Assembly (NCBI GenBank): GCA_030651895.1
Contig: JAUSBR010000011.1
Location: 87,239-151,238 of the forward strand
Reading direction: 5' to 3'
Source: Sideroxyarcus sp.
Lineage (GTDB): Bacteria; Pseudomonadota; Gammaproteobacteria; Burkholderiales; Gallionellaceae
DNA length: 64,000 bases
A model generated the notes under the pieces. That model did no database searches, was not told where the DNA came from, and saw only the letters and a list, made by a program, of their open reading frames with translations. The translations under genes and the position numbers were made by a program. Below are positions 1 to 9,091 of the stretch, one piece after another (the stretch's first letter is position 1; every line of letters begins with the position of its first letter).

Positions 1-117
1 CTGGTGCGCGCATATGTGAAAGAAGGATTGATGGAGTGGTTCGACACCCACGTGGCGATGATGGATGCCGCGCTGGTGATGCATCTGAGGAAACAACAAC
101 AGGAATCAACCACGTAA
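1..117 (+). CDS. 3' end of an unidentified gene (partial)
   Basis: An open frame runs in from the window edge and stops with TAA at 115-117, giving the last 38 residues of a protein. The end reads VRAYVKEGLMEWFDTHVAMM and then a short hydrophobic and basic tail. I do not recognise the family. A clearly related C-terminus is encoded again at 2931-3092, so this reading frame is under protein-level constraint or was duplicated recently. The start and most of the gene lie outside the window. Confidence 0.6.
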   Translation: MVRAYVKEGLMEWFDTHVAMMDAALVMHLRKQQQESTT

Positions 118-296
118 GTGTAGTGGTCATAAGACCTTGCGCGGGGCCAGTAATAGACCTCCATCTATATATTCCGGCATATGTTCAGTTGCTATTGCCG
201 CTGTTAGCCTGTCAGACGATCCAAGTCAGCACGAACACAGATTCGCGCGATTTGAGATAGGTAGATTGCGATTGGCTGATAGTCAGGGAGAGCAAT

Positions 297-683
297 ATGC
301 AAAACAAGATTCCGAAATTCACGTTCCATCTTTCCGATCCGTGCAGTGAGAAGTATCGCGGGATCGAGCTAGACGGAGAGATCATCCACTGGATCGATGA
401 CACCGAAGGGTTCGTCGGGATGTTCGGCTTCACTCATGACATGAGGGGCGCCGGCGTATCGCCGGAGCAGTACATCCGGAACGAATTCACCAATCACCGC
501 GAATTCGACTTCACTGCCTGTATGCAGGCGCAGATCATCGAGTACCTCAGAGTGCACTCGAAGCGATTCATCCAGCAGTACGGCAAACAATGCGAGAAAT
601 GGCTGGCTCATCATGCAAGATTGCGCGCACCAAAGCACGAGGTCTGCGCGACCTGCAGGATCAGGCCTTTCTGTTCGCACTGA
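297..683 (+). CDS. hypothetical protein with C-terminal cysteine cluster
   Basis: This 128-residue protein is preceded by a good ribosome site (AGGGAGAG, 7 bases before the ATG). I do not recognise a family. The N-terminal half is a mixed polar sequence without membrane segments or a signal peptide. The last 12 residues, CATCRIRPFCSH, hold three cysteines and a histidine (C-x2-C-x5-C-x-H) that could bind a metal. It lies between the partial gene at the window edge and the convergent CPA1 antiporter, inside the interval bounded by the two copies of the unidentified gene 3' end, so it may belong to inserted DNA. The opposite-strand frame here is a composition shadow. Confidence 0.55.
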   Translation: MQNKIPKFTFHLSDPCSEKYRGIELDGEIIHWIDDTEGFVGMFGFTHDMRGAGVSPEQYIRNEFTNHREFDFTACMQAQIIEYLRVHSKRFIQQYGKQCEKWLAHHARLRAPKHEVCATCRIRPFCSH

Positions 684-720
684 AAAGACCCGACCCGCTA
701 CAGCACCCGACAAGGCGGGA

Positions 721-2799
721 TCAGTCCGCCTCGCGCTGCTGCTTCAGCTCGCCGTAGAGCACGGTCTTCACTGCGGGCGTGATGACTTCGCTACTCTCCA
801 GTTCTTCCAGCGCATGGATCTGCGACAGGAAAAGTTCCTGTTCCAGCAGCTCGATCTGCTGTTCCGCCAGCGCCGGGTACTGCTGTTGCATCCCGGCCAC
901 CCTGTCCAGCGCATGCCCCTTGTACTCGCGATACTGGCCAAGGAGTTCATCAAAGATCTTGTCCGCCTCGAACAGGCGGATGCCTTCGTGTTCGGCCAGC
1001 CGCGACAGCATGTAGATCACCTGCTGTGCACACACTGCCATGGCGCGGTAGTACAGATACTTGTCCGCCGGGTCGCTCAACCGGTCGGTGGACATGTTGA
1101 CGAGTTGACCCAGTCGCAGCCAGCGCTTGCGCAAGGTCTTGCGGTTTGGCGTGGCCGACAGTCCGTGCTCCAGGAACACCAGTTGCTGTTCGAACTTGCC
1201 AAGCGCGCGCCGATAGCCAATCTCGGTCAGTTCCGCCGCCGCATACAGCGCCTTCAGCGTCTGCTTCTCGATGCCGATGGCGTGGATCTGCAACACGCGC
1301 GCGAACATCGCCGCGAATCCGCGCGTGTTGCTGGATAGCTCGCCATAGGCTTGCCGATAGAGCGCGCCGTAGCGTTCCTGCAATTCATGCAACGCGGCCT
1401 TGTCCACATGCGGCTGGTTCTGCATCGAGGCGAGCCGCAGCAGGGTCTGCGCATACACATAGACCTTGCCCTCGTGGTACTCGACCGGCTCCAGTCCCTG
1501 CAGCTCGTTGATACGGAAACGGCGGATCGCGCCGTTGATGGTGGTGGCCTTGATGAACAAGGTGAAATAGATGCAGCCGATGGTGAGCGCCATGATGAAC
1601 TCCTTGATGGAGTAGGCCTGCGTCCATTCGGGATGGCTCAGCGTATCGGGGATGAGCAGCACCATGGTCACCGCGAGCGCACCGCGCAGACTGCCCCAGG
1701 CCATCAGGTGTTGCCAGGAACTCGGGATGTGCTGTTCCAGCCGGAGCGCGTTCAACACGGCAATGACCGGATACACCGAGAACGCACGCGCCACCACCAC
1801 CACCAGGATGATCACGGCCATCGCGGGCAGGATGTCGGCCAGGCCGACCGGCAAGGTGGTGAACAGAAGGCCGAGCAGGATGAACACCAGCGAGTTGGCG
1901 ACGAAGGCGGCATAGCCCCAGAAGCGGCCGATGTATTCCTGCACCTCGGGCAATATCTTGAAGCGCCCGTAGCTGCCGATGCTCAGCGAGGTGATGACGG
2001 TGGCGAGGATGGATGAGATATGGATCGGCTCTCCCCAGAGCGTGAGCGAGTTGGAAGTGAACTCGGCCAGCAGGAAGGTGGCGTGCGCCGCGAGCATAGT
2101 CAGCGTGATCTGCAAGTGCTCGTGGCGGGCAAACTGCAGCAGGCGCGTGAACACCCAACCCATCAGGAAACCGAACACGGTGCCCCCGACCAGCATGGAG
2201 AAGAAGATGAAAACTCCGTGCAGCAACGAACCCGCGCCGTGAAATCCCGCACCAACCGATTCCAGCACGACCAGGAACAGCGCCAGCGCAGTGGCGTCGT
2301 TGAACAGGCTCTCGCCCTCGAAGATCAGCGCCAGGCGGCGCGGCGCGCCGAAGTCCTTGAATAGCGCCAGGATGGCGACCGGGTCGGTGGCGGAGATGAG
2401 TGCGCCGAACAGCAGCACCACGATGAACGGCACCTCGAAGCCGATCGCGCGCAGGCCCCAGTAGCCGGCGAAGGCGATGAAGAACGCCGACAGCAGCAGA
2501 CCGACGATGGCGAGTGCCGAGATGGCCGCGATGTTCTCGCTGATGCGCCGGATGTTCATATTGAACGCCGACTCGAAGATCAGGATGGGCAGGAAGATGA
2601 AGAACAGCAGCTCGGGCGTGAGCTGGAAACTGGTGATGTAGGAGAATAGCGGCAGCTTGCTCAGCGGGATGAGCAGAAAGCCGACCAGCACCAGCAACAC
2701 GGAATACGGCAGGCGCAACCGCGGCGCGGCGATATGGGCAAAGATAGACAGCAACAGCAGCGTGATTAGAGACAGAATGATCTGAACGGTCGAACTCAT
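721..2799 (-). CDS. Na+(or K+)/H+ antiporter, CPA1 (NhaP-type) family
   Basis: An inner-membrane monovalent cation/proton exchanger. About the first 400 residues form a hydrophobic bundle of roughly 12 membrane segments beginning MSSTVQIILSL. They include ATDPVAILALFKDFG, the ion-site region of CPA1 exchangers, and EGESLFNDATALALF, whose acidic ND pair is typical of the family. A cytoplasmic helical tail of about 270 residues follows, rich in Glu and Gln, and probably regulatory. I chose the ATG at 2799 because family members start just before the first membrane helix. The frame remains open for 43 more codons upstream, but that part is basic and unlike the family. Role: pH and sodium homeostasis. 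Ion specificity cannot be read from sequence. Confidence 0.88.
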   Translation of the reverse strand: MSSTVQIILSLITLLLLSIFAHIAAPRLRLPYSVLLVLVGFLLIPLSKLPLFSYITSFQLTPELLFFIFLPILIFESAFNMNIRRISENIAAISALAIVGLLLSAFFIAFAGYWGLRAIGFEVPFIVVLLFGALISATDPVAILALFKDFGAPRRLALIFEGESLFNDATALALFLVVLESVGAGFHGAGSLLHGVFIFFSMLVGGTVFGFLMGWVFTRLLQFARHEHLQITLTMLAAHATFLLAEFTSNSLTLWGEPIHISSILATVITSLSIGSYGRFKILPEVQEYIGRFWGYAAFVANSLVFILLGLLFTTLPVGLADILPAMAVIILVVVVARAFSVYPVIAVLNALRLEQHIPSSWQHLMAWGSLRGALAVTMVLLIPDTLSHPEWTQAYSIKEFIMALTIGCIYFTLFIKATTINGAIRRFRINELQGLEPVEYHEGKVYVYAQTLLRLASMQNQPHVDKAALHELQERYGALYRQAYGELSSNTRGFAAMFARVLQIHAIGIEKQTLKALYAAAELTEIGYRRALGKFEQQLVFLEHGLSATPNRKTLRKRWLRLGQLVNMSTDRLSDPADKYLYYRAMAVCAQQVIYMLSRLAEHEGIRLFEADKIFDELLGQYREYKGHALDRVAGMQQQYPALAEQQIELLEQELFLSQIHALEELESSEVITPAVKTVLYGELKQQREAD

Positions 2800-2930
2800 C
2801 TGGGGCGTCCGGTGTTGATTGGTATAGGTCTGCAGTTGGAAAACGACCTTCCGCCAGGACATTCTACGCCGCTGAAGCTGCTCCTCGATAGCTTGTTGAG
2901 CCCGACCTAAGCACATCCGCCGCGGCATGA

Positions 2931-3092
2931 ACAGATTCTCTGCAAGGTGCGCTCGCTTCCCGCATTTATCGGGTGCGCGCCTATGTGAAAGAAGGACTGC
3001 CGGAATGTTTCGATACGCATCCGGCGATGATGGACAGTGCGCTGGCGATGCATCTGCGAAAGAGCAAAAACGCTACCGTTGTTCATCCATGA
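2931..3092 (+). pseudogene. remnant of the same gene 3' end as at 1-117
   Basis: Translated in this frame, the stretch gives a C-terminus matching that at 1-117. Both contain VRAYVKEGL, then FDTH, AMMD, AL and MHLRK in register, and each ends within a few residues of the other. A stop codon (2928-2930) precedes it in frame and no plausible start exists, so only the tail of the gene is present. It has the same orientation as the first copy, and the 128-residue ORF and the CPA1 antiporter lie between. This pattern fits an insertion or partial duplication at the 3' end of the gene. Confidence 0.6.
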
Positions 3093-3277
3093 ATAAACGG
3101 TGTACCGCAGCCCGGCCCGGCGCAAGCGCCCTGCTGTCATGCCAGTCTTATTAATATGTCGCGCCCTCACCTGTCCGGCTCACATGCGAACGAAAACCTG
3201 CCCGGCAACTAGCGTCTGCTTGTTTACAGGTGATACACTTCGACGCCATGTACAAATCTTCAACAGCGCACATCTTG

Positions 3278-3319
3278 ATGACGCCAGCTCCGGCAAAACC
3301 ACCGGATAGACGGCGTTCA
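3278..3319 (+). other. possible structured 5' leader of nhaB
   Basis: The 293-base gap before nhaB holds no gene. A nested hairpin is visible: TGACGCC (3279-3285) can pair with GGCGTTCA (3312-3319) with one bulged base, and inside it CCGG (3290-3293) pairs with CCGG (3302-3305). Leaders of Na+/H+ antiporter genes are sometimes cation-sensing riboswitches (Na+-I, Li+ classes). I do not recognise a specific class here, so this is only a structure candidate. Confidence 0.2.
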
Positions 3320-3386
3320 TGCATGTCACCGACCTGGTGAAAGACCTTCCAAAACTATCTGAACCGCACACGAATCGAGCAGAACC

Positions 3387-4889
3387 ATGACAACAGCAAC
3401 CCAACCCGGCGTCCTTAAAGTCCTCGCCAATAGTTTCCTCGGCCATACACCGCGCTGGTACAAACTGGCCATCGTCGCCTGCCTCATCCTCAACGCGGTG
3501 GTGTTCTATACCGTCGGGCCGCTGATAACCGGCTGGCTGATCCTCGGCGAATTCATCTTTACGCTGGCCATGGCTTTGAAGTGCTTTCCGCTGCAACCCG
3601 GCGGCCTGCTTGCTCTGGAGGCGGTCATCCTCGGTCTGACCGACACGCATACCGTCTACCGCGAGGTCGAACACGGCCTGCCGGTGCTGCTGCTGGTGAT
3701 CTTCATGGTGGCGGGTGTGCATTTCCTGCGCGGCATGCTGTACCGCATGATCAGCCACATCCTGCTCGGCATCCATTCCCGACTCTTGCTCAACCTGGTC
3801 ATCATCGTAGTGGTGTCGGTGTTCTCGGCTTTCCTCGATGCGCTCACCCTGCTGGCCGTGCTGGTCGCGGTGTCGATCGGCTTCTACGAGGTCTATCACA
3901 AAGTCGTTTCCTCCAAGGGCTATCACGAAGATCCCGACCTGACCGATGATTATGTCGATGAGCTGCATCGCGCCGACCTCGAGCAGTTCCGCGCCGTGCT
4001 GCGCAGCATGCTGATGCACGGTGCCATCGGCACGGCCATCGGCGGCGTCTGCACGCTGGTCGGCGAACCCGAGAACATCGTCATCGGCACCGAGGCGGGC
4101 TGGAGCTTCGTGGAGTTCTTCGTGAATGCGGCACCGTCCACCATCCCCACCCTGCTGGCCGGTTTTGCCACCTGTGTGGTGATCGAGAAATACAAATGGT
4201 TCGGCTACGGCGCGGAACTGCCTGCCGGTGTGCGCCAGATCCTGCTGGATGAAGACCGTCGCCAGCGCGCCAACCACACCGCGCGCGACCGCCTGATGCT
4301 CATCGCCCAGGCCGTGGTCGGGGTGCTGCTGGTGCTTGCGCTGGGCTTCCACGTCGCCGAGATCGGCCTGATCGGTTTGGCGGTCATTGTCATCGTCTCG
4401 TCCATCGCGGGCGTCACCAACGAACACCATATCGCCGAAGCCTTCATGCCCGGCCTGCCGTTCGCTTCTCTGCTGGTGGTGTTCTACGTGATCGTGGCGA
4501 TGATAAGCAGCCAGCACATGTTCGTTCCCATCATCCAGTGGGTGCTGGCGATGGAGGACCGCATGCAGGTGTTCATGATCTTCGTCACCAACGGCGCACT
4601 GTCGGCCATCAGCGACAACGTATTCGTGGCCGCCATCTACATGAAAGAACTCAAGGCGGCATTCGATGCGGGACTCACCAGCCGCGAGCTGTTCGATGCG
4701 CAATCCGTCGCGGTGGTGATGGGCACGGGCATCCCGAGTATGTCCACGCCCAACGGCCAGGCGGCTTTCCTATACCTGCTGACCTCGCAGATCGCGCCGC
4801 TGATCCGTCTCGGCTACGGGCGCATGCTGTGGATGGCGCTGCCCTATGCGATCGTCACGACGATTGTTGCCGGGCTGACGCTGTACTGA
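3387..4889 (+). CDS. nhaB: Na+/H+ antiporter NhaB
   Basis: A sodium/proton antiporter of the inner membrane, 500 residues, close to the usual length of about 510-525 for NhaB. The N-terminus with LANSFLGHTPRWYK is characteristic. Repeated hydrophobic helices follow, with FLDALTLLAVLVAV, GTAIGGVCTLVGEPEN and the C-terminal ISDNVFVAAIY and GIPSMSTPNGQAA segments that carry conserved charged residues of this transporter family. The ATG at 3387 gives the family N-terminus. It is transcribed away from the antiporter at 721-2799 and converges on rnfH. Expected role: export of sodium and regulation of internal pH at alkaline or saline conditions. Confidence 0.92.
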   Translation: MTTATQPGVLKVLANSFLGHTPRWYKLAIVACLILNAVVFYTVGPLITGWLILGEFIFTLAMALKCFPLQPGGLLALEAVILGLTDTHTVYREVEHGLPVLLLVIFMVAGVHFLRGMLYRMISHILLGIHSRLLLNLVIIVVVSVFSAFLDALTLLAVLVAVSIGFYEVYHKVVSSKGYHEDPDLTDDYVDELHRADLEQFRAVLRSMLMHGAIGTAIGGVCTLVGEPENIVIGTEAGWSFVEFFVNAAPSTIPTLLAGFATCVVIEKYKWFGYGAELPAGVRQILLDEDRRQRANHTARDRLMLIAQAVVGVLLVLALGFHVAEIGLIGLAVIVIVSSIAGVTNEHHIAEAFMPGLPFASLLVVFYVIVAMISSQHMFVPIIQWVLAMEDRMQVFMIFVTNGALSAISDNVFVAAIYMKELKAAFDAGLTSRELFDAQSVAVVMGTGIPSMSTPNGQAAFLYLLTSQIAPLIRLGYGRMLWMALPYAIVTTIVAGLTLY

Positions 4890-4973
4890 TCCTCACCTTG
4901 ATGTCCTGCTGACGCTGGAGATTTTGCGGCTCCGGCGCGGCAGGCATCATTTCCGGCTCAATAGCAAACCACT

Positions 4974-5252
4974 TCAATCCTCATCATCCCCGGCCATGAC
5001 ACGGCGCGGAACGGTGGCGGGATCGGCGGTGATGGCGCGATAGATCTCCACGCGGTCGCCGGGCTTCAGGGCCGCATCCAGTTCGGCCATCTTGCCGAAG
5101 ATACCCACCTTGTATTCTGTCAGATCGATCTGCGGGAATTTCTGCAGGATGCCGGATTGGACGATGGCTTGCTCAACCGTGGTCTCGTCCGGCACTTCGA
5201 TGCGCAGCCAGAGCTGGCTTGCTGGTTCTGAAAAAGCGATACCGACTTGCAT
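4974..5252 (-). CDS. rnfH: RnfH family ubiquitin-fold protein
   Basis: A small 92-residue protein of the RnfH (beta-grasp, ubiquitin-like) family, last gene of the rnf operon. The pattern VGIAFSEPASQLWLRIEVPD, then TVEQAI and VGIFGKMAELDAALKPGDRV, ending in an acidic tail, is typical. The ATG at 5252 is preferred over the GTG at 5255 because AGGAGG then sits 5 bases upstream. It follows rnfE by 9 bases. Its biochemical role is not settled, although it usually accompanies rnf genes in nitrogen fixers or lies near the tmRNA-binding smpB gene. Confidence 0.85.
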   Translation of the reverse strand: MQVGIAFSEPASQLWLRIEVPDETTVEQAIVQSGILQKFPQIDLTEYKVGIFGKMAELDAALKPGDRVEIYRAITADPATVPRRVMAGDDED

Positions 5253-5261
5253 CACATCCTC

Positions 5262-5939
5262 CTAACTTGCCGCCGCGACAGTTGCCGCGGCTTCCGCACG
5301 TTCCGCATGGCGACGGTCGATCACGCGCTTGGCGGCGAGCAACAACCCCACCGCCATGAAACCGCCCGGCGGCAGGATCATCAGCAGGAAGCCCTTGTAC
5401 TGCGGCACGATGGTGGTCTCGAGAAAGGCGAAAGCCGGCCCGAGCAGCAGGTGCGCGTTGGCGAACAGCGTGCCGCTGCCGAAGATCTCGCGCACGCCGC
5501 CGATCACCACCAGCGAGAGCGTGAAGCCGACACCCATCATCAGGCCGTCCAGCGCCGCATCGGCCACGCTGTTTTTGGAAGCGAACGCTTCGGCGCGGCC
5601 AAGGATGGCGCAGTTGACCACGATCAGCGCGATGAACAGACCGAGGACTTTATAGAGTTCATGCGCCCAGGCATTCAGGCTCATGTCGACCAGCGTCACC
5701 AGCGTGGCAATGAGCACGATGTACACCGGGATGCGCACCTCGGGACTGATGAGATGACGCACGCTGGAAACGATGATGTTGGAGAGCAGCAGCACCGCCG
5801 TGGTGGCCAGCCCCATGCCGAGACCGTTGGTGGCGGAACTGGTCACCGCCAGCAGCGGGCACAGCGCGAGCATCTGCGCGAACACCACGTTGTTGTTCCA
5901 CAGACCGTCTTTGGTGATGCGTGCGTATTTTTCGTTCAT
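5262..5939 (-). CDS. rnfE: Electron transport complex subunit RnfE
   Basis: An integral membrane subunit of the Rnf complex, 225 residues, with six hydrophobic helices. It begins with [31 protein letters not shown], which contains the conserved NNV and LCPLLAV segments shared by RnfA and RnfE (and NqrD/E). In the complex these two inverted subunits embrace a membrane iron centre that carries electrons across the bilayer. The start overlaps the end of rnfG by four bases (ATGA type), indicating translational coupling. Its C-terminus is alanine-rich and probably cytoplasmic. Confidence 0.93.
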   Translation of the reverse strand: MNEKYARITKDGLWNNNVVFAQMLALCPLLAVTSSATNGLGMGLATTAVLLLSNIIVSSVRHLISPEVRIPVYIVLIATLVTLVDMSLNAWAHELYKVLGLFIALIVVNCAILGRAEAFASKNSVADAALDGLMMGVGFTLSLVVIGGVREIFGSGTLFANAHLLLGPAFAFLETTIVPQYKGFLLMILPPGGFMAVGLLLAAKRVIDRRHAERAEAAATVAAAS

Positions 5940-6556
5940 TTCACACCTCCCGCTTCATCCAGCAAGGCACTCTTGTTGCCCTCAAAGAACTCCAGCCCGC
6001 CCTTCACCGCGTTCACCACGCCGCGCGGGGTGATAGTCGCTCCGGCGAACTGGTCGAACACACCGCCGTCCTTCTTCACCGCCCATTTGTCCGCGGCCGG
6101 TTCGCCCAGCCACTTGCCTTCGAAGGAATGAATCCAGTCGCCCTTGGCCGGCTCGATCTTGTCGCCCAGTCCCGGTGTCTCCTTGTGGCTGATGACGCGC
6201 ACGCCGAGGATCTTGCCTTCGCGCGACACGCCCATCACGCACACGATGTTGCCCGCATAGCCGTTACCGATCACTTGGTACACCACCGCCTCCACCTTGC
6301 CCGCGCGGCGGCCGCGATAAACCAGCACCTCGCCTTTTTTTCCCGTCAGCGTGACGGTATCTTTGAGCAGGTCGTTCTCATATTCGCCCGGCAGCACCTG
6401 CGCCAGCGACTGTTTGAGGTCGGCCGCTTCCGCCGCCTTGATGTCCGCTTCGGTGGCTTGCGAGAAGAATGACAGCAATGCACTGGTGAGCAGTGCTGCG
6501 CCGCCGAGCAGCAGGCCCTGATAGACCAGTTTTCCGCGCAGTTCTTCGAGTTTCAT
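5936..6556 (-). CDS. rnfG: Electron transport complex subunit RnfG (FMN-binding)
   Basis: This subunit, 206 residues, carries covalently bound FMN on the periplasmic side of the Rnf complex. One N-terminal membrane anchor (about residues 11-33) is followed by the FMN-binding domain. [13 protein letters not shown] near residues 172-184 holds Thr174, the expected phosphoester attachment site for [14 protein letters not shown] upstream is another conserved family segment. One base separates it from rnfD. Flavin attachment would need an ApbE transferase, and no apbE gene is in the window. Confidence 0.92.
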   Translation of the reverse strand: MKLEELRGKLVYQGLLLGGAALLTSALLSFFSQATEADIKAAEAADLKQSLAQVLPGEYENDLLKDTVTLTGKKGEVLVYRGRRAGKVEAVVYQVIGNGYAGNIVCVMGVSREGKILGVRVISHKETPGLGDKIEPAKGDWIHSFEGKWLGEPAADKWAVKKDGGVFDQFAGATITPRGVVNAVKGGLEFFEGNKSALLDEAGGVK

Positions 6557-6557
6557 C

Positions 6558-7610
6558 TCACGACTCCTTCTTCACAGCCAGCGCCGCGCCCTTGCGGTCG
6601 CGACCGTAGATGCGCGGTTTGACGTACTGATCGATGATGGGTGTGGCCGCGTTCATCAGCAGCACGGCGAAGGCCACACCTTCCGGATAACCGCCCCAGG
6701 TGCGGATGATCCAGGTGAGCAGGCCGCAACCGAGACCGAAGATGAACTGACCGAGCGCGGTGTTGGGCGAGGTGACCGGATCGGTGATGATGAAGAACGC
6801 GCCCAGCATCAGCCCGCCCGAAAGCAGGTGCACCATCGGTCCCGCATAGTGGTTGGCGTCTATGGCGTTGAACAGCAGCGCGGGCGCGGCCACACCGAGC
6901 AGCATGGCAACAGGCGCATGCCAGGTGATGATGCGGCGCGCGATGAGGAACAGACCGCCGATCAGCAACAGCACGGCCGCTGTCTCGCCGAGACTGCCCG
7001 CACGGCTGCCCCACAACATATCGAGCGGTGCGTAGTAACCGGTGAGCGCCTGATCGAGACCGATGCCGCGCGTGAACTCGGTCTTCACGTGGCCGAGCAG
7101 CGAGGCGCTGGCCATGCCGTCAATGGGCTGGCTGAAGAAGGTGATGCGCAAACTTTCGAGCAGACCTGGCGCTTGCGAGGGCGCGACCCAAGTGGTCATC
7201 TCCAGCGGGAACGAGATCAGCAGCATCACACGCGCGGCCATCGCCGGGTTGAACACGTTCTGTCCCAGCCCGCCGAACACCTGCTTGCCGATGATGATTG
7301 CGAACAGACTGCCGAGCACCGCGATCCACCAGGGCGCATAGGGAGGCAGCGACAAGGCCAGCAGCCATGCGGTCAAAATTCCGGAACCATCCATCAGCAC
7401 CGGGCGCACCTTGCGGCCCTGCATGCGCACGACGAAGGTCTCACCGAGGATGGCCGCGATGAGCGACACCGCCCACAGGTTGACTGCGGGCCAGCCGTAC
7501 AACCAGAAACTGAACAGCGTGGCGGGCGTAAGTGCGAGCAGCACGGTGGCCATCACCTTGCCGATGGAAACGGGTGCGTGGGCGTGGGGAGAATGGGCGA
7601 TGGCGTTCAT
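6558..7610 (-). CDS. rnfD: Electron transport complex subunit RnfD
   Basis: A multi-span membrane subunit of Rnf, 350 residues, homologous to NqrB. GLGQNVFNPAMAARVMLLISFP (115-136) and the C-terminal ITDPVTSP and WGGYPEGVAFAVLLMNAATP segments are family hallmarks. Other members attach FMN to a threonine in an SGAT-type motif. The equivalent segment here (residues 164-172) reads DGMASASLL, with Ser170 in place of threonine, which is unusual. The stop codon overlaps the rnfG spacer and the start overlaps rnfC by four bases. It probably forms part of the ion-translocating core. Confidence 0.92.
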   Translation of the reverse strand: MNAIAHSPHAHAPVSIGKVMATVLLALTPATLFSFWLYGWPAVNLWAVSLIAAILGETFVVRMQGRKVRPVLMDGSGILTAWLLALSLPPYAPWWIAVLGSLFAIIIGKQVFGGLGQNVFNPAMAARVMLLISFPLEMTTWVAPSQAPGLLESLRITFFSQPIDGMASASLLGHVKTEFTRGIGLDQALTGYYAPLDMLWGSRAGSLGETAAVLLLIGGLFLIARRIITWHAPVAMLLGVAAPALLFNAIDANHYAGPMVHLLSGGLMLGAFFIITDPVTSPNTALGQFIFGLGCGLLTWIIRTWGGYPEGVAFAVLLMNAATPIIDQYVKPRIYGRDRKGAALAVKKES

Positions 7611-9091
7611 ACGGTCTCCGTTGCTGCTTTGGCTGCAGCTTCCTTGGCCGCGCGTTCTTTCGCCTCGCGCGCCGCTTTGCGTTTCGCTGCCGCTTCGGCG
7701 CGTTCACGTTCGATGCGTGCCAGGCGTTCATTGCGCGCGTCGGCCAGTTTCTTGGTCGCTTCCTGTTTCAGTTTGCTGCGTTCCTGCGCGGCGAGGTCGC
7801 CCTTGGCGTAGTTGAAAAAATGCACCAGCGGGATATGCGCCGGACAGACATAGGAACAGGAGCCGCAGGCGATGCAATCCTTGAGTCCCAGCGCGACCGC
7901 GCCGGCCAGATCGGCAGTGCGGATATGCGCCGCCATCTCCAGCGGCAACAGGCCGACCGGACAGGCGCGCACACAGGTGGAACAACGGATGCATGGCGAG
8001 GCTTCGGCGTGGCCTATCTCGGATGCCAGCAGTGCCAGCACACCGCTCGTTCCCTTCACCACCGGCACATTGGTGTTGGTGAATTGCTGGCCCATCATCG
8101 GGCCGCCCAATACCAGACGCGCGGCAGGCTGCGCGTAACCGTCGGCGAAATCAATGAGCTCCTGCACCGGTGTACCGACCAGCGCTTCGACATTGCATGC
8201 GGTCTTGATCGCGCCGCCGCTGAGGGTGACGATGCGCGAGATCAGCGGTTTGCCGTAGCGGACCGCCTGCTGCACGGCAAATGCGGTGGCGACGTTGTGC
8301 ACCAGCACACCGATGTCGGCGGGACGTCCGCCTGCGGGGATCTCCATGCCGGTGAGCACCTGGATGATCTGCTTCTCGGAACCCATCGGATACATGCTGG
8401 GCATCGCCACGACTTTGACTTCGCTATTGCCGGCTGCGGCCTGCATGGCGGCGATGGCTTCGGGTTTGTTGTCCTCGATACCGACCAGTATCTCTTTTGC
8501 ATCCACGGCATGCGCGATCAGACGGATGCCTTCGACGATCTCGACAGCGCGTTCGCGCATGATGCGGTCATCACAGGTGAGATAAGGTTCGCATTCGCCG
8601 CCGTTCATGATCAGCGTCTGCACGCCGCTGTTGCGGCTGAGATTCAATTTGAGCGCGGACGGGAAGGTCGCGCCACCGAGACCCACGATGCCTGCCGCCG
8701 CGACGCGCGCGGCGACTTCTTCCGGTCTCAGCAAAAATGGCATATCCACCGTTTCGATCTGCATCCACTTGTCTTCGCCGTCGCTCTCCAGCGTGATGGT
8801 CGGCACCGGCAAGCCGGAGGGATGCGGTGCGACATGATCGCCGAGTGCCGTGATGGTGCCGGAGGTCGGCGCATGGATGGAGGAAGAGACTGCGCCCTGC
8901 GCGCTGGCGAGGAGCTGGCCTTTCAACACCTTGTCACCCACCTTCACCACGGGAGTAGCCGGCGCGCCGATGTGCTGTTGCAAAGGAACATACAGTTTCT
9001 TCGGCAACGGCAGTGTGCGGATATGGCGCTCGGCGGACAGGTCCTTGTTGCCCTCGGGATGGACGCCGCCTTTCAGATCGAACAGTTTCAT
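7607..9091 (-). CDS. rnfC: Electron transport complex subunit RnfC
   Basis: The peripheral NADH/ferredoxin-side subunit of Rnf, 494 residues. It starts KLFDLKGGVHPEGNK, a typical RnfC N-terminus. A Rossmann-like flavin/NADH region (GLGGATFPSALKL, NGGECEPYLTCD) follows. Two [4Fe-4S] motifs come next, CIRCSTCVRACPVG and CIACGSCSYVCPAHIP. A Lys/Ala-rich C-terminal tail of about 70 residues ends the protein. I chose the ATG at 9091 because GGAGG lies just upstream and the codon overlaps the rnfB stop; the open frame upstream of it is not coding-like. The electron path would run from NADH through flavin and Fe-S centres to RnfB. Confidence 0.94.
   Translation of the reverse strand: MKLFDLKGGVHPEGNKDLSAERHIRTLPLPKKLYVPLQQHIGAPATPVVKVGDKVLKGQLLASAQGAVSSSIHAPTSGTITALGDHVAPHPSGLPVPTITLESDGEDKWMQIETVDMPFLLRPEEVAARVAAAGIVGLGGATFPSALKLNLSRNSGVQTLIMNGGECEPYLTCDDRIMRERAVEIVEGIRLIAHAVDAKEILVGIEDNKPEAIAAMQAAAGNSEVKVVAMPSMYPMGSEKQIIQVLTGMEIPAGGRPADIGVLVHNVATAFAVQQAVRYGKPLISRIVTLSGGAIKTACNVEALVGTPVQELIDFADGYAQPAARLVLGGPMMGQQFTNTNVPVVKGTSGVLALLASEIGHAEASPCIRCSTCVRACPVGLLPLEMAAHIRTADLAGAVALGLKDCIACGSCSYVCPAHIPLVHFFNYAKGDLAAQERSKLKQEATKKLADARNERLARIERERAEAAAKRKAAREAKERAAKEAAAKAATETV

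Noticed and set aside
3180..4703. 507-codon open frame on the minus strand opposite nhaB
   Set aside because: It is antisense to a certain NhaB gene, His/Asp/Gln-rich in the way shadow frames of GC-rich genes are, and has no recognisable domain.
5247..6131. 294-codon open frame opposite rnfE/rnfG
   Set aside because: It is rich in His, Gln, Glu and Arg, runs across two certain rnf genes and has no domain.
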